From contig CM061537.1 of NCBI GenBank assembly GCA_030545055.2, forward strand, positions 68,093,290 through 68,157,289: a DNA stretch of 64,000 nucleotides, written 5' to 3'. The notes beneath the pieces are model-generated. The model worked only from the letters and a program-made list of their open reading frames with translations, searched no databases and was not told the DNA's origin. Shown piece by piece: positions 33,397 through 44,695 of this stretch. Numbering within the stretch: position 1 is the stretch's first letter; every line of letters starts with the position of its first letter. This DNA is from Neoaliturus tenellus (taxonomy: Eukaryota; Arthropoda; Insecta; Hemiptera; Cicadellidae). The position numbers and the translations under genes were made by a program.

Positions 33397-34553
33397 CAGG
33401 GGCGGCTTTAGTGGGTACGCATCTGCCTACCCAAAAATAAAAAATAAAGGTATTCATTTTTAATGTTTAAATTGCAGTGTCCGTTTCGATAGTTGGATTT
33501 TTTACAGAAAAATTATGTTCGACCATAAGCTTCAACAGTAACAAAAATAGTTTATTAACTGTATTTTGACTAAGTCTACGCAAAACTTGTGACGATACAA
33601 GCGCACTAATTTCGTTTGGCAATGCTGTAAAGATTTGGCAAGGGAGCGCGGCACCAGCAAGCTGATGAAGATGAAGATGAGAGGCATAATAAGTCTTATA
33701 CTTAACTTGTCGTCATCATTTCCCTCTGTCAATCAACAAACCTCACCTCACTTTGTTTAGTGTGCTATGTTGTGATGGTTATGTTCCAATATGGAAATAT
33801 ATATTGTAAAGTTGAAGCGAAGAAGTACTGGAAGTACACCACATGAGAAATCTTAATTCAGTGGAACATATACATAAAGCGTCAAAACTTAAAACTAAGC
33901 CTGCAACACAACATGCAGTGAAATCAAATCACACTTCAAATAGCTATCAGGACAATAAAAGGCATAAGTTGGAGGAGCCACATACTAGTGGAAACGTTTT
34001 CAAGACTAATTCTAGCTCTGATTCGTCACCTTCACCTAAAGTTGTTAGTGTACCAAACGAAACTTATACGTCTACCATCATCACAGATATCAGCAGTAAC
34101 TGCATGCTGGGCCCCAGCAACCAAGAATAAACTTTCCTAAATGGGTTATTGGTGGAAATTGTAGATGGTTTAAATGTCCCATTATGGTACCGGTATGATA
34201 AAGGTTTTTTTCTATTGAAGCGAAAGAGAGCTTAGCTACAACCTCTTGTGTCATCCTGGTGTTTTGTAATTTTTATTTCTCAAAATAATAAATTAAAATT
34301 CATTTTTAAAGGTCTAAGACATTTATGTGATGGTTTGTTTAAAACAATTGGTTAAACAATAATGAGAAAGTTTGCTCTTTTAATGATAATCATGAGAGTC
34401 CTCAGATAGCTTAAAACTTTTTTAAAAGCAATAGGATTTTTTAATTTTCTGGGGGTGGGCCCCCAGACCTGCCGCACACTGGGGAGTACTCCGTACCCTC
34501 CAGACTCCCTTGAGAGTTGCCTACCCAATATATAAAACCTAGAGCCACCCCTG
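33397..34553 (+). mobile_element. hAT deletion derivative with perfect 8-bp target duplication
   Basis: CCGATGAG occurs at 33389-33396 and 34554-34561. Ends are CAGGGGCGGCTTTAG and CTAGAGCCACCCCTG. Length 1157 bp. The interior holds the start of a ZMYM-type hAT transposase and possibly its last residues, with the catalytic middle deleted. Exact duplications indicate a recent insertion. Confidence 0.85.
33793..34270 (+). pseudogene. N-terminal remnant of a ZMYM1-like hAT transposase
   Basis: An ATG at about 33793 opens a basic segment (EIYIVKLKRRSTGST). After a frameshift the main frame runs 33843-34130 with a polar, Ser-rich linker ending in CMLGPSNQE. A further shift gives FPKWVIGGNCRWFK, which matches the start of the TTF-type zinc finger in hAT transposases of the ZMYM1 group (typically F-x-x-W and R-x-F). 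A later phrase, SIEAKESLA, resembles the C-terminal S-I-E motif. Dimerisation and DDE catalytic parts are absent. It cannot make an active enzyme. Confidence 0.5.
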
Positions 34554-34814
34554 CCGATGAGAGTTGATTCATTGTTGCCAAATCTATCCAGATAAATATT
34601 TTTATCAGGTATTATACATGGTAAACATAACTGTAATGAGACAACATTGTAAGGTGAGAAGGAATGAGGAAGGACACAGCTGTTTAAATTTCCATAGGAC
34701 TATTTTTGTGAACCTTACTATATCTAACAATGAATTGACTAAATAAAACTCAAATGAAAATAAGTTAAATTTATGTATTTACAAATCTCAAAATATCCTT
34801 TGAAAATGTTGTAT

Positions 34815-35045
34815 CCATTAACATTGACTAACGTGAATAGTCCTCTCATCCAATGCATTTAGTTTGAGGCAAAAATTTTTAAGTTCGGGTACGCGGCAAC
34901 CAGAGTCGCTGCCATCAATATTGTTATTATTCAGCTGGATTTACAGTGCTGCAAAAACACTTTACCAAAACATAAACATAACTTTCAGTTATAAAATGTT
35001 TCATCTGTAGTTGAGAAGAGTGGTAATACTGATTTATCTATCATT
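34815..35045 (+). repeat. Dispersed repeat family B, copy 2
   Basis: Direct-orientation partner of 5185-5415, with shared words as listed there. Confidence 0.75.
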
Positions 35046-35047
35046 TG

Positions 35048-35290
35048 TTAAGGCCTGCACAGACCAGAGCGATTCTCCGTGCGATACCAGAGTGGGCGCG
35101 ATACTTTTTCTTGGAAATTCTCTCGCGATACCAGTGGTCCGTGCGATACCATGTTGTCTTATGGAGCTGCACACACCAGAACGAACTGCAATATGCGATA
35201 CCGAGGTGAATGCGATACTGTAGCGATAGTATCGCGGTAACGCTGCATGGACTGTTCGCAGCGCTTTATCGCCGCGATACCTTGCGGCCA
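35048..35290. repeat. GCGATACC-rich element end
   Basis: Starts at TTAAGGCCTGCACAGACC and carries repeated GTGCGATACC/GTATCGC words. The design (AGGCC terminus next to TTA, palindromic subterminal repeats) resembles the Harbinger-like MITE at 21155-22095, but a matching right end was not found. Confidence 0.45.
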
Positions 35291-36640
35291 AACCATGAAC
35301 TACTCAGTTTTGACTATGCTGTGCGAGCTGTAACAACAACAATAACATGTCGTGTATCATCGAACACTGACTTGAAGTTGTTAATACATACCCGGTGCTC
35401 TATGAATTTTTAAGTCAACTCACAGAACTCACTAGCCAGTAACACTAATAGTCCTACCAACTAGCCTGCGCCTACTTTTACACATTTTACATTGGTTCTT
35501 ATGGCTGGGAAAGTAGTTTTACATACTGTAACTAACTTATAAAGCTGAGTTCTACAACCCATTATTTAATGATTATACTTATGTAAAGTACATATGGGGC
35601 CGAGCAATTGCTCGGTAGTCTCAAACAGTAATATTCTTTATAGTAATATCAGTTACAGACGGTGCGCTAAAATGCCCAAAATATAATATACAAAAACAGT
35701 ATATAAACAGTATACAAAAATTAACTATGACACAATGTCTAGAGAGTAACACAATCACCACACTCTACGCTCCCCTGAGGTGTACTGCATGGCTTCCCGC
35801 GTGTCTCTTTTTCCCGCTCTGGTGTGGAAGCCAGGGCCGGCGACAAGGGGGGGCAGAGGGGGCAAATGCATAGGGGCCCGGGCCGACGAAAAACAATTTG
35901 TAGGTTAAAAACATCCAAAAATGTAAAATGAGCACTCATTGTTAAAAACTAAAATGACAGATTAAGTTCGAATGTTTTACAGCTTCTCTTTAGTAAATGA
36001 GCAGAGAATGATTAGTTTAGCTTCATTTTAAACCAATAATTGAAAACACTGAGGGCGGTGTCGCTACTGTGAGAAATTCCCTCGAACAAGAACCGTTGTG
36101 CCTGCCTGGCGCTGGTCGCACACACGCACTCACGGGCCCCGCGCAGGTGCGGCGTGACTCTGGGCCTGTGAAAACTAGCGTAGTTTTCGTAGGCCCCGTT
36201 CCCACTTTGCAAGGAAGAAGGCTAGAACAAGACCTCGCCACGGCTAGACAAGTTATATTATGATGATGTGTGATGTTAGAATGAACATAAGCCTAATAAT
36301 TCTCTAATAATTTTTATACTATTTTATGCTATTATAAGTTTTTTTATAAAACCTATACTGCGTTGTATACAAAAATTTTAATCGCTAAACCTCCATTTTT
36401 TTATTTGTTTACTAATTGAATTGAAAACATTGAATTCAACAAATTTATCTCTATATTTAAAATTATTTTAAAATATTGTAAGTACTTTAATTTAAATCAA
36501 ATTTTATGATATTTTTCAAGTTTAGCATGTCAAAATTACCTATCAGTATGAATTAACAGTAATTTCAACATAGTTGTTGTGAAAAGTTATAATTATATTT
36601 CATTAACCTCAAAGTTAGTTTATAAGTGTTTACTAAAGCT
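35291..36640. other. No gene recognised; GC-rich patches
   Basis: Two GC-rich patches (35750-35890 and 36050-36240) contrast with AT-rich surroundings. The first contains GCCGGCGACAAGGGGGGGCA and GGGGCCCGGGCC, like a transposon end. Open frames there overlap on both strands, with no recognisable domain, so no gene is called. Confidence 0.4.
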
Positions 36641-36689
36641 ATTTATGCAAGATTTTCTTTACTAATATCTATAAATAAATTTTAAAATC

Positions 36690-38086
36690 ATGGTCAATGA
36701 AGGAAAGCAGTTAATAACACATAACAGCCAAGAATATTTCAAGGCATTGACACTACGAAATGGTAACATTTGTTGGCATTGTACAACCCTCAACTGTAAA
36801 GCATGTATCAAGTCTGATAAAGATATGACCAACATCATAGTCCTGAACGAAAACCACACCGAATTTTGTTATGATCTCTCCAAGAAAAACAATCAACTCG
36901 AGAGTTCTAAAGACGAGCCTGTGCTCATAATGAATCAAAGTTTGACTCCATCTGTAGATGGTAGTTTAAGTTGCTCCGAGATAAATTTAACCACGAGATC
37001 TATATCGTGCCAAACAGATAACACTGAACTATTCACCATCAAAAGTTTGCTCGATAGAATTGAAGAACTATCAAATAAGAAGACAAATTTGATGGGTAAG
37101 CTTGAAGAGTTATGGCTTGATTTGGAGGTTGTTGAATTAAAACTTCAAGCAAAGGAAAAAGAACTAAAAGAATCCCGTTCAGTGAACTTTTATGAAGGGC
37201 CAGTACATAATCAAGATCTATCTGAAAGTTGTATAAGCCTAGCTGATTCCCAAAGTGAACAAGACAAACAAAGTGTTGACAAATACAATAAGAACAAAAT
37301 TAATGATGATGGTTTAGAAATTGATTATTTAATTCCAGTTTGTAATAGATTCACTCTGCTGAATAAACTAAATCCAGATATTAATAAAGATAGGCCTAAT
37401 CCTAAATATGTTCCAAAGAAAAATAATAATATAAAGAAAACGAAGGAAACAACAACTAATTTGATTGGTAGTAGATCAGAGAAGTTAGGAACTAATGCAA
37501 GACAAAAGGTAAAGTATGAAAGTCCAATTCTTAAAGTGATGAGTGATAGCCATGGAAGAGATTTAGGACAGATTCTAAACAAAGTCTTAATTATACTAAT
37601 GTTAAAAACACTGTGAAACCTAGCGCAAGACTGGAAGAAATAGTCAAAGATATTGAAAAGGAAACCGTAGACTTGGATAAAAATGACACTGTAGTAATTA
37701 TTGGTGGCACAAATAATATCGAAAACAAAGAGTCATTTGAGAATATTTTAAAAGACATGGAAAAGACTCTAATGAAAACATGTGACGTTAATTTGGTAAT
37801 ATGTGGGATTCCAAAAAGATTTGACAAACCCTACCTTAATCATGACATAATGAAGAAAAACGAGGAAATAGAAAAACTAACAAAACAATTTCCGCATAGC
37901 ATGTACATTTCCCTGAATTCCCTAAACAGGAAATTATATACAAAACATGGCCTACATTTAAATAAATTTGGAAAAAAGGTATTGGCTAATTTAATATTAA
38001 AAGAAGTATATAAACATGATTGTAAAGTAAGCAATGGAATAGGTACTGATGTATCTGATTCAAAACATATTCATTTTTTAGATTAA
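36690..38086 (+). pseudogene. Retrotransposon 2 ORF1: FLYWCH-like finger, coiled coil, SGNH domain
   Basis: Two frames (36690-37616 and 37613-38086) split by a one-base shift near 37590. Residues about 16-60 match a FLYWCH finger: W29-x-C31-x4-C36-x-A, then a single H56 where FLYWCH fingers usually have H-x-H. Residues about 115-165 form a coiled coil. The SGNH-like domain has SDSHGRDL (Ser287), then in the second frame GGTNNIE and HGLHLNKFGKK. Retrotransposon 1 shares the coiled coil and SGNH blocks but not the finger. The ORF1 protein is presumed to bind element RNA; the finger is a candidate nucleic-acid or protein contact. The frameshift makes it nonfunctional. Confidence 0.75.
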
Positions 38087-38139
38087 ATAAAAGAGACGCA
38101 GGTGTAAAATCACAATTTTCATTTTCCCACTTAAATAAC

Positions 38140-41100
38140 ATGCCATCGGATTCTTATAAATTAGAAAACAAAAAAATAAATTCTAATCTAAAAATCCAAA
38201 AATATAACAAATCCATTTTAACAAACTCAATTAGGCCTATAAAACTTATTCACCAGAATATAAGAGGATTACTCTCTAAAATAGATCAGTTAGAAATTCT
38301 GTTAGATCTTGAAACACCAGATGTACTCTGTATAACGGAGCATTTTCTTAAAGATTACGAATTTGAAAAATTAAAAATACAAGGATATAAAAATGCATCC
38401 AATTTTAGTCGAACTCATCTATCCAAAGGAGGTTCATGTATTTTTATCAAAGATGATCTGAAATTCTCTGCACTAGACGTTAAAGAATTTTGCACTGAAG
38501 GATCATGTGAAATTTCAGCTATAAAAATAGACATGGGAAAAATTCAATTGCTTATCGTAGTAGTATACAGACACCCGCCAGGTGATATTGATATTTTTAT
38601 CGACTCAATAAATGATCTCTTAAATCGTTTTGAAACAAATGAAAGAAAAATAATTCTAACAGGTGATTTTAATATAGATCATTTGGAGGACAAATTAAAA
38701 TCAAAGAAGTTTAACTATCTAATACAATCATTCGGTTTAAGACACACAATCAATTCTTATACTCGAGAATTTAAAAATTCAAAATCGATAATTGACAATA
38801 TCTTTACAAACATAGATGAGGAGAAATATGTTCCTATATGTTCTGAGGATATTATAATATTTCTGAGGAGAAATATGTTCCTATATGTTCCTATGTTCTT
38901 ATTACGGCTATGTCTGATCATCATGCACAGGCAGCTACAATATCGCTTGGAAATTATGTAGGAAATGTCCCAAAAAAATTTAAAGTTATAAGGGACTTTG
39001 CTGAAACAAATATTCTGAAATTCAAAGCCGAACTTCTAAAAGAGTCTTGGGAAGAAATAATTTGTGAACCAGATATAAATAAAAAATATAACATGTTTCA
39101 TGAAAAAATTACATTTCTTTTTAAAACGCTTTCCCTTATAAGAAAATCATCTTAAACAAAGTTAAAAAGAAGATGAAATTAAGTGAAGAAGTTAGTGATC
39201 TTAGAAAGAAAGTCTTTGAACTTTACCTAAAAACAAAGGACCTCGATTCCAAAAATCCACTTAGAAATGAATATTTAGTTTTGAAAAAAAACCTATAGAA
39301 ACGCAATCAAAAGTGAAAAAAACCATACATTGTTAAAAAGTTTAGAAACGTCGAATAATAGAAGTAAAACAATGTGGGACATTATAAATGTGAATATAAA
39401 TGGGAAAAGACAGAATAGTATGGAACATGATTACAGCCTTATAAAAGAAAATGGAAGTTTAGAAGAAGATCCTGTCAAAATTGCAAACATGTTCAATAAT
39501 CATTTTTCTAACATTTCCAAAATTATTGAAAAAACCATCAAGAAGACGCCAATTGAGGAGGATAATAAAAAAAACCAAGGATATTTCAACACCAAATCAA
39601 TGTATCTTGAACCGATTAGTCAAATGGAAACCAAAGAAATTATTAGATCTCTACCATCCAAATACACATCAGGATACGATGAAATATCACCAATATTACT
39701 CAAAAATTGTGCCGAAGAATTTTCTTTCATACTCACACACCTCATAAATTCGTCATTTAATGAAGGCGAATTTCCAAAATTGTTAAAATTTCAATAGTAA
39801 AACCTATTTTTAAGAAAGGATCAAAATCAGACATAAATAATTATAGGCCAATTTCTATCCTCTCTACTTTCTCTAAAATTTTTGAAAAAGCCATGTATGA
39901 AAGATTAAAAGCATTTATAGATAAATACAGCATCTTGAATCCCAATCAATACGGATTTCGCCCTGGTCTATCAACTACCCATGCCATAATAAACCATATA
40001 AATTATATAGTGGACTCGCTAGACAAACGTCAAGAGACAATCGGCTTATATTTTGACCTGTCAAAAGCCTTCGATATGGTCGACCATGACCTTCTGCTTC
40101 AAAAATTAAATAATATAGGAGTAAGAGGCAAAATTTATGATTGGTTTGATACCTATTTGAAGAATAGAATACAGAAAGTAAGAATTGAAAATTTAAATGC
40201 AAATCAAATATTAAGTAACATACTATCGCAAGAAGCTATACCAAAATCAGGAGTTCCACAAGGATCAAATCTTGGACCTCTTTTGTTTTTAATATATGTG
40301 AATGATATAAATATTTCTATTTCAACTTCTAAATTGATGCTATTTGCTGATGACACATCTATTATCACATCTAATCCTTCCCAAGAAAAGATTAAAATTG
40401 ATACTCAAATTGAAATAAATAATTTAATAAATTGGTTTGAACGCAACAAGATGAAATTAAATGTAGAAAAAACAAAGCTAGTTAAATTTACAATGTCAAA
40501 CCATAACAAAACAAAAAATAACAATTTTTCTATGGAAATTCAAAATAAATCCATAGAATCAAATAAAAATTTTAAATTTTTAGGATTTCACGTCGATGAA
40601 AATTTAAATTATTCAAAACATATTCATGAAGTGTCAAGGAAGGTATGCCAAGGTATTTTTATTATCAGAAAACTTTCAAAATTTCTTAATTTAAAAATGA
40701 AATTATACTTATACTATGCATTTATATTCCCACATCTAAAATATGCAATACCTGTTTGGGGAAATAAAAATAAAAGAACGAAACAATTATTTATATTACA
40801 AAAACGAAGCATTCGGCAAATATTTAGACTAAAGAATCGAAGATCATGCAAACCTATTTTTGAAGAATGGAAAATTTTAACATTACCATGCATCTATATA
40901 TACGAATCTTTAAATTATTTTAAATATTTCATGAAAAAAATTGAAGAGACAGACATAATTAAAGAAAACCATTATAATTTAAGAACCACTGAAAATTTTC
41001 CCATTCAACCACACAGAACAAGCTTTTATCAAAATCAATATATGTTTTCTGCAACCAAACTATTTAATAAATTACCAGATAACATAAAAAATGAAAAATG

Positions 41101-41188
41101 CCCATTCAAGTTCAAAAAGAAATTAAAGAAATTACTTCAAGAAAAATGTTATTATAGTGTCGAAAATTATCTTCAAGACAAATTCTAA
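38140..41188 (+). pseudogene. Retrotransposon 2 ORF2: endonuclease and reverse transcriptase, frameshifted
   Basis: Endonuclease blocks: IHQNIRGL, CITEHF, LTGDFNID and, after a disruption, MSDHHAQ. Reverse transcriptase blocks: PISILSTFSKIFEK, NQYGFRPG, FDLSKAFDMVDH, SGVPQGSNLGP and FADDTS (catalytic Asp pair near 40350). The C-terminal part ends SVENYLQDKF at 41188. Breaks: a tandem duplication of about 45 bp at 38815-38890, and shifts near 39140, 39290 and 39780. Composition is more AT-rich than retrotransposon 1. Together the frames give a protein of about 1000 residues, usual for the group. Confidence 0.85.
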
Positions 41189-41301
41189 AAATACTTTACT
41201 TATGATTCAAAATTTTTGTAGCATTTATCTGTAAAAAACCTATGCAATTTATACAATTGTCAATGGTCAATAAATAAATAAATAAATAAATAAAAAATAA
41301 A

Positions 41302-41774
41302 TTTCCTTTTAATGTTGGGTCCCAAAACGTCCTGCGTTGTGGTTAAGCAGCTATTTAGAGGTATTTCATTGTCTAAAGTTCTGGTGTTGTAGGGTATGTC
41401 TGATTCACATTGAAGGTTCTAAAATTTTCATTTCTTTAAGCAGGTCACAGTTAATAAAAATCCAGTTAAATGCAATTGAAATTTGCTTTTTATAAGGTTT
41501 ATAATTTTTAAGAATTTTAGTTCAAATTGAAAGGACTATGATTCACAACAGGCCTAGTTATAAAATTAATGTCAGTCCAAATGTTAATAATTGCTTGAGG
41601 CCTGGTATATTACTGTGGAGTGATGACACATTTTGTCATTGAAGTAACCTCACTCATGAAACACATGAAATAGGCTGATGCACGAGAATGAACTGTATCT
41701 TAATCTTTTTCATCAATATTTTAAAATTTCTATAATATTTTCTTGCATTGTGACTTTGGATATTGTTATTGCAG
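41302..41774 (+). other. Intron upstream of FAM219-like last exon
   Basis: No repeat or exon recognised until the acceptor TTGTTATTGCAG at 41763-41774. Confidence 0.45.
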
Positions 41775-41964
41775 TGATGAAGATATCAATTTCTTCCCTG
41801 TATCTCGTGTGCGGGACGGCAAACAAGAACTGACGGACACATTCAGCATCGAGGATTTCGAAGTAACGCCCGAGGAAGACGATCTCGACCTATTACCTCC
41901 GAAGCCGCTTGATCGTAGACTACTCTGTTGCGGTCTCCCATTCCAACGATGTTCCATTCTATAG
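41775..41964 (+). CDS. Last coding exon of a FAM219-like protein with CaaX box
   Basis: The acceptor TTATTGCAG precedes an exon whose first base completes a codon; the frame then reads 62 residues to TAG (41962-41964). The segment is acidic (FEVTPEEDDLDLLPPKP), then ends LLCCGLPFQRCSIL. Vertebrate FAM219A/B proteins end in a similar acidic DLDLIPPK motif followed by clustered cysteines, so I infer a FAM219 relative, a family of unknown function. The terminal CSIL is a CaaX box; Leu at the last position favours geranylgeranylation, and the adjacent CC could be palmitoylated, implying membrane attachment (inference). Codon use is GC-richer than the surroundings, as expected for a host exon. Upstream exons were not found; retrotransposon 2 and other repeats fill the preceding region. 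Confidence 0.5.
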
Positions 41965-42489
41965 ACTTCTTCCAAGATATTCCCTCTAATTTTTTCCTGC
42001 TAAAAATCTAGTCAATTATTGTGATGTTTTGTGAGCTGTGTTAGGTAGATACACTCAAACATGATGTATTTATTATTTGTTAGCTATTTGTTAAAGAACA
42101 TTAAACTTATATATTTTAGATTTGTTTACCAAGCTTTAAGGTCTAGTGTTTGACCCACGTTATTTAATCGATGGCGGAACACAGAACTAAATTACCGTAG
42201 ACTCTCAGTAATCTGGACTGTCTAAATTTAGACTGAAGATCAAAGCATAGTCTTTAAGAAAAGCAGTAAAAATAATCTTAAGTTTAATTATTGAATTTCA
42301 CAAACCAAACTTTACCCCCCCCCCCCCCTACAATATTGTCAGGTGACTGTTAAAAGTAAGTATTTTTGTGATTTACAAGGAAGTGGTAAAATGGTGAAGG
42401 GAGGGGGTGCAGGATGAGATTTTCATAAGTCTTGTGTAGGTTAAGAAACATAAACATTTAGTCCGGCGGATACATATGTTTAAATTATT

Positions 42490-43165
42490 GGATTAATCGT
42501 GCGTTTGATGATAGAGATTTAAAATTTGGAACACAAATACTACATGTATAAAGGCTTAAATTTAGATAGGAGGCCATCTTAGATTTTCCATGTGGGGTTT
42601 TTATATTTCTTACCATTGAATTTTTAAATTACATAATTTTGAGTTTCATATCTAGCAAGAGCTCAAAAAATAAATAATTTAGTATTTTCAACTGTAAATT
42701 ATCCTGAATGGTTGGAGAGAAAATTTCAAAAAGAAAATTTGGTATGTTGGTATGTGGATATTTTATCCAATGTAATATAGCGATCTTATAGTTAGTTTTT
42801 TCCATTTGATAGTATTGTAGGAACTATTAAAATAATACCACCAAATACAAAATTGATCGATATATCACATCGGATCAAATATCAATATATCGTATTAGGT
42901 TAGATTTTCTTTTTGTATTTGTTCAGCAACCACTAAAGATAATTTAACGTTTGAAAATGCTAAATTGTTTATTTTTTGAGCCCTTGCAAGATTTGTAACT
43001 TAAAAGTATGTAATTAATGGTAAAATAATAAAACCCCATAAAATCCCATATATGAAAAATCTAAGATGGCCTCAAATGTAAATTTAAACCTGTGAACATT
43101 AATTACTTGCATTAAAAATTTTAGATCTCTATCATCAAACGCACAATCTTTCCACATATCTACAT
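42490..43165. repeat. Foldback MITE
   Basis: The left arm (about 42500-42705) is complementary to the right arm (about 42945-43160). Matching words are CGTGCGTTTGATGATAGAGA against TCTCTATCATCAAACGCAC, and AAAAAATAAATAATTTAGTA against its diverged complement. Noncoding. Confidence 0.7.
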
Positions 43166-43194
43166 TTATAAAAGAGAATGTTTATAAATACATA

Positions 43195-43330
43195 TATTAA
43201 TATTTGTAATATATTTGTGATCGATTAACTCGAAAACCACTGGACCATTTTCCATGAAACTTGGTATATATATGGAAAATTTCATGGAGAAGGTTTGTAA
43301 GCCATTAGTTTTTGTATAATTTGTTAATAA
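43195..43330 (+). repeat. Dispersed repeat family D, fragment
   Basis: Contains TTTCATGGAGAAGGTTTGTA and CGAAAACCACTGGACC, shared in direct orientation with 53700-53800. Related phrases (TATGGAGAAAGTA) occur at 49600-49740. Confidence 0.5.
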
Positions 43331-43758
43331 CGACAGAAATGATGGCTCACAGCTGACTCAGTTTTCCTGGATATTTTCCGAAATTCGGATTGTCTGTCTG
43401 CCACAAGTGATCAAGAGTCTACTGTAAGTATCAGGGTATTACTGGCCAGTGAGAATTGTCATGAAAATAGCAAATTAAGGAAGCTCATGTTTTATTTAAT
43501 CACATTTAAAATTTTTTTATCTTTGTTTAAGTTTAGTATAATTTTGACTGCCAAACTATAATTAGTGTAATATTAGAATTATTTCATTCCTGCTGGCCAC
43601 CCAATCCCTTATCTGGCATTCCATGGGATCTATGTATTATTTTATAACATTGTTGATTGTGTGCAACATTTATTCAAGTTCTTTACCTACGACAGGGACC
43701 AAACGGTGACTAACAGGGAAGGCTTGTGTTATAATGTAACTATTTGAACAAAAATTTA

Positions 43759-44368
43759 CAGTAGAATGTCAACAATCCGGATTAATTGGGACTAGACTTC
43801 ATCCAGATTATAAGGTTATTTGAATTATCGAAATCACCTTAAAAAATGGCCAGTATGGACTATTTAAGTAAAAAAACTTGTATAAATTTTATGCTTTATC
43901 TTTTATAGAAAAGTTTCCCGAAGTAAGATGAATAATAATCATTATTTTATGTTAAAATACTGCTTAGTATTTTATTTGCAGCTTCATGTGTACAGTAATA
44001 TCGGACATCATTTGAGATAAAAAAAATAATTGTAATGGGCTTTTGAACTGTAGTAGTGGTTCAATTTATGCAGATAAGTCCTTAACTGTAACTTAACACG
44101 TAACAGAAATGTAACTCTGCTCGTTATAATGCACACATTGAGTGCCGCTGAGGTTCAGTAGACTGACGCGACTGGCTATGGTAGTCTCCTTTGAACACGG
44201 CCCCTCCCTTTCCGCGACCTCCTTGCTACGAAGGCGCAATATTCCCCAATAGTAGAGAGCATAGCGTTTTGTCAGACAGTATATATGATGTTTTATTTCT
44301 TGCTTGAATACAAATCCGGTTTATTGACAGTCCAGTTTTCTGAAGTTCGAATTATTGACATTCTACTG
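43759..44368. mobile_element. pogo-like MITE 1
   Basis: TA (43757-43758 and 44369-44370) flanks ends CAGTAGAATGTCAACAATCC and the complement of CAGTAGAATGTCAATAATTC. TA duplication and CAGT ends suggest mobilisation by a pogo/Tigger-type transposase. 610 bp, noncoding. Confidence 0.7.
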
Positions 44369-44529
44369 TACCATATGTATTTTTAAACAAATTAATCGCT
44401 TACTATTACTGGTTTAATATCATCATGTTTGCCAGGACAAACTAACACTGTTTTTATTTTTTATTGTCAGGAAACTTAATTTCAATATGGTAACAGTTAG
44501 TTCTAACTGATATTATCAACTGTATTTTT

Positions 44530-44695
44530 TTATTAGTCATAGCATTTTCCTTGAGGATGTACTGTGTGTCATAATAAATGCTTTAAGGAAAAGCAATCCA
44601 AACCCATAAAATCTTGGTGTCCATCCAGAAAATTGAACCCGATACCTCTTCACCTGATGTCTAAGGCACTAACTGTTAGGCTAGCCATGTATACT
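44530..44695 (-). repeat. Probable tRNA-derived SINE
   Basis: Read on the minus strand, the segment has an A-box-like TAGCCTAACAGTTAGTG and, about 25 bp further, a B-box GGGTTCAATTT, the spacing of an internal RNA polymerase III promoter, followed by a non-tRNA body. The tRNA half cannot fold into a perfect cloverleaf, so this is not a functional tRNA. Confidence 0.5.

Larger units (their letters stand above)
36640..41301 (+). mobile_element. Non-LTR retrotransposon 2 (SGNH-type ORF1), degenerate
   Basis: Full-length-looking element of the same broad group as retrotransposon 1: ORF1 (36690-38086), ORF2 (38140-41188) and a 3' tail of TAAA tetramers (about 41270-41300). At least five frame disruptions (near 37590, 38845, 39140, 39290 and 39780) show it is dead. 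It lies upstream of the FAM219-like last exon and is probably intronic to that gene. The 5' boundary is not defined. Confidence 0.82.

Noticed and set aside
36012..36263. Overlapping ORFs in a GC-rich patch
   Set aside because: Open on both strands with no domain and no splice signals; probably repeat sequence.
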